Origin: Thiohalocapsa sp964524185
GTDB taxonomy: Bacteria; Pseudomonadota; Gammaproteobacteria; Chromatiales; Chromatiaceae
Assembly: GCA_964524185.1 (NCBI GenBank)
Contig: CAZGCI010000002.1
Location: 20,455 to 84,454, forward strand
Direction of reading: 5' to 3'
DNA length: 64,000 nt
Shown here piece by piece: positions 62,105-64,000 of the stretch; position 1 is the stretch's first letter, and each line of letters begins with the position of its first letter. The notes under the pieces were generated by a model. It did not search any database, was not told the DNA's origin, and saw only the letters and a list, made by a program, of their open reading frames with translations. A program made the translations under genes and the position numbers.

Positions 62105-62671
62105 TTAGGCGCAGGCGGCCTCAGGCAGCGGCGCCGCGACGGGTGTTGCGAGCGGGGCGGAGCGGATGACCGCCGGCGCCAGCTCCCGATAGATGAGCCC
62201 GAGCGGCGCGCGTCGGGAGAGGGTCAGGATGCGCGTGCCAGAGGCATACAGCAGGTGATAGGTCTGGTAGAGGTGGAGCTCCGCCGCCGTCTCCAGCAGG
62301 GCGCGCACATGCGTCATCAGGGCGGGCGGGCACTGGCGCAGCGTGAGTCGTCCGAGCCGCAGTGTGCCGGTGCCGACGTCCACCAGTGCCTGCGGCGTTG
62401 GCAACTGCGCCCGCAGGCGCGTCGGCCACGGGCTCACGGGCTGGGCGGCGGGGGCACGCAGGGCGTCCGCCAGCAGACCGCCCAGGCCGTCGTTCTCGCC
62501 GCCGCGCAGGCGCGTGCGCACTGAGGGGTCCAACATCAGGCCGACCTGCTCGTCGTCCAGTAGCCAGCGCAAGCCCTGCGCCGGGTCGCGCAGCAAGTCA
62601 TGCTGGCCAAACGCCTGCGCCCAGCCGGAGAAATAGGCGCGGTGACGGCGCAGCAGGCGGGCCTCGGTCAT
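62105..62671 (-). CDS. Hypothetical protein, unknown function
   Basis: 188 residues; I recognise no domain. It begins MTEARLLRRHRAYFSGWAQA. The composition is Leu/Arg/Ala-rich and mostly helical, e.g. LMTHVRALLETAAELHLYQTYHLLY (about 120-145), with no signal peptide or membrane helix. LLDDEQVGLMLDPSVRTRL and TGTLRLGRLTLRQCP are other segments that could be searched. It lies 134 bp upstream of polA on the same strand. A TTGACT (62760-62755) / TATACC (62735-62730) pair with a 19-bp spacer is a weak promoter candidate. A regular codon pattern supports it as real. Confidence 0.7.
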   Translation of the reverse strand: MTEARLLRRHRAYFSGWAQAFGQHDLLRDPAQGLRWLLDDEQVGLMLDPSVRTRLRGGENDGLGGLLADALRAPAAQPVSPWPTRLRAQLPTPQALVDVGTGTLRLGRLTLRQCPPALMTHVRALLETAAELHLYQTYHLLYASGTRILTLSRRAPLGLIYRELAPAVIRSAPLATPVAAPLPEAACA

Positions 62672-62908
62672 GGCGTTGCTCCAGGCTGGGATGCCTCAGG
62701 GGATAATGACGATCGCCCACTAAGCTTGGGGTATACCTTGATATTTGTCCAGAAAGTCAATGGTGGTATTCCACAGAGCCTGCCATTCAATTGCGCGAGC
62801 GCAACTCCGCGGCGCCCACAACCCATCGCCGCTTGCCAACGACTCGGCATCGGCCCGATGCTGCCGAGGCGTTGCCCCGATGGCAGCCTCAGCCGGGGCA
62901 GATGCGGC

Positions 62909-63643
62909 TCAATAGCGGAAGTCCCCCCAGAGGGTCTGCATCGCGGCAAGCGCCGCGACTGGTGCCGTCTCGGTGCGCATGATGCGGGGGCCGAGGCGCA
63001 CCGGTAAGAACCCGTGCGTTTCTGCCGCCGCGCGTTCGGCGGGGGCAAGTCCGCCCTCGGGCCCCACGAGGAGGGTAATCGCGCCAGCTGGCGCCGGCAG
63101 CTCGGGCAGGGTGCGGGCGGACGCATGGTGCAGAAGCACGCCTTGGTGCTCCGCGGGCAGGGTCTCGAGCCAGGTGCCGAGCCGCTGCGGTGCGCTCAGC
63201 GCAGGCAACCGGCGGCGCCCACTCTGCTCACAGGCCGCCACCACCACCCCTTGCCAGTGCCGCAAGCGCTTGTCGAGACGCTCTTCCTTGAGCTTCACCA
63301 GGCTGCGCTCGGTGAACAGCGGCACCAGCGCCGTGGCCCCGAGCTCGACGGCCTTTTGCAACGCATAGTCCATGCGCTCGCCGCGAGAGAGTCCGAGCGC
63401 GAGGGTGAGTGCCAGCGGCGGTGCCGGTTCCTCTGGCCCGGCAGTCAAGACTTCCACCTTCGCTGTGCCCCCGGTAGCCACCAGCCGGGACGGATAGTCC
63501 CGACCGTCGCCGTTGAAGAGCACTAGGCCGTCACCGGCACCGAGACGGAGCACCTGTGTCACATGCCGCGTGGCGGCGGCTTCGAGCTCAATACGCGCCC
63601 CCACGGCCAGCGGTTGCGGCGTGTGGATGCGATCACTGCGCAT
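62909..63643 (-). CDS. rsmE: 16S rRNA (uridine-1498-N3)-methyltransferase RsmE
   Basis: 244 residues. N-terminal PUA-like domain (RIHTPQPLAVGARIELEA, HVTQVLRLGAGDGLVLFNGDG) and C-terminal SPOUT knot. Diagnostic motifs are GERMDYALQKAVELGATALVPLFTERS, ACEQSGRRRLP, LLVGPEGGLAPAE and LGPRIMRTETAPVAALAAMQ, the last holding the SAM-binding knot. It methylates U1498 in the decoding centre of 16S rRNA. It is 78 bp downstream of the DUF423 gene. Confidence 0.96.
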   Translation of the reverse strand: MRSDRIHTPQPLAVGARIELEAAATRHVTQVLRLGAGDGLVLFNGDGRDYPSRLVATGGTAKVEVLTAGPEEPAPPLALTLALGLSRGERMDYALQKAVELGATALVPLFTERSLVKLKEERLDKRLRHWQGVVVAACEQSGRRRLPALSAPQRLGTWLETLPAEHQGVLLHHASARTLPELPAPAGAITLLVGPEGGLAPAERAAAETHGFLPVRLGPRIMRTETAPVAALAAMQTLWGDFRY

Positions 63644-63721
63644 GCTGGGCTCGTGTGGGGATCTGCCGTCTGCGCCGAGCAGGCCCGGTGCGCATGGGAC
63701 GAGTCTGCGTGGCGTCCGGCG

Positions 63722-64000
63722 TTATGCGTTATTCGGCTCCCGCCCACGGAAAGCGGCGAGCGCCAGCGCACCCCACCCAACCGCCAGGGCAAGCCCGCCG
63801 AAGGGCGTCACGGCGCCCAGGGCCGGCGTGTCCGTCAACACCAGCAAGAACAGGCTGCCGCTGAAGACACCGGCACCCCCGGCCAGGGCCCAGGCGGCCA
63901 CCGTCAGCGTCAGGCCACGGCGATGCGTCCAGAGCAGGGCCACCGCGACGAGGGTCGTCGCATGCCAGCCGAGGTAGTGCGCGCCGGTCTCCCAGACCGC
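63722..64000 (-). CDS. DUF423 family membrane protein (partial)
   Basis: The frame is open from the right window edge to the stop at 63722; about 92 C-terminal residues are visible. It starts inside an AVWETGAHYLGWHATTLVAV segment, matching the DUF423 (YgdD) signature W/FETxxxYxxxHA. Three membrane helices follow: LTLTVAAWALAGGAGVFSGS, FLLVLTDTPALGAVTPFGG and LALAVGWGALALAAF. The function of this family of small inner-membrane proteins is unknown. The N-terminal part lies outside the window. Confidence 0.85.
   Translation of the reverse strand, partial: AVWETGAHYLGWHATTLVAVALLWTHRRGLTLTVAAWALAGGAGVFSGSLFLLVLTDTPALGAVTPFGGLALAVGWGALALAAFRGREPNNA

Overview
This is a GC-rich chromosomal segment from a gammaproteobacterium. 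The gene neighbourhoods (dnaA-dnaN-recF-gyrB, glyQS-gmhB, rpmH-rnpA-yidC-mnmE, rhodanese-secB-gpsA, glnA-ntrB-ntrC, envC-ctpA) fit the Chromatiales / purple-sulfur-type lineage, perhaps Ectothiorhodospiraceae. That placement is an inference from gene order and composition, not from a phylogeny. No insertion sequences, prophage, CRISPR arrays, tRNA or rRNA genes were recognised. One run of ten N (59844-59853) marks an assembly gap inside polA.

Layout. 1-16668 (minus strand) is a surface-polysaccharide and secretion block: a WecA/WbpL-type initiating transferase, a WbpM/FlaA1-type nucleotide-sugar dehydratase, a complete Xps-type type II secretion operon (gspE-F-G-H-I-J-K-L-M-N-D), a KdsD-type isomerase and a DegT-family aminotransferase cut by the window edge. 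16685-20277 (minus) holds a DJ-1/PfpI protein, the carboxy-terminal protease CtpA and the division amidase activator EnvC. 20459-23057 (plus) is an ArsR regulator followed by rhodanese-secB-gpsA. trmL, a 74-residue orphan gene with its own promoter and terminator, a divergent KamA-family radical SAM aminomutase and an unknown protein lead to the nitrogen block ntrC-ntrB-glnA (27098-31701, minus). glnA has a convincing sigma-54 promoter with an NtrC site upstream.

32065-47826 is the replication-origin neighbourhood: a CDF efflux protein, glyQS, gmhB, then gyrB-recF-dnaN-dnaA (minus) facing rpmH-rnpA-yidC-mnmE (plus). DnaA boxes lie on both sides of dnaA, and two near-canonical parS centromere sites are embedded in recF. 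The usual neighbours mnmG-rsmG-parA-parB do not follow mnmE. Instead there is a minus-strand string: a polyprenyl-phosphate sugar module (GT2, ArnT-like GT83, PAP2), a cobalamin-type ABC importer (binding protein, permease, ATPase) and cobyrinate a,c-diamide synthase. 55993-64000 holds a glycine-zipper lipoprotein, ruvB, a periplasmic double-thioredoxin protein, polA, an unknown protein, rsmE and a partial DUF423 membrane protein.

No wholly new multi-gene defence or biosynthetic system is evident. The most interesting signals are the parS sites inside recF, the aminomutase lacking the expected lysine-binding aspartate, a strong hairpin just before the major pseudopilin gene, a perfect 25-nt palindrome between glnA and ntrB, and several orphan proteins.
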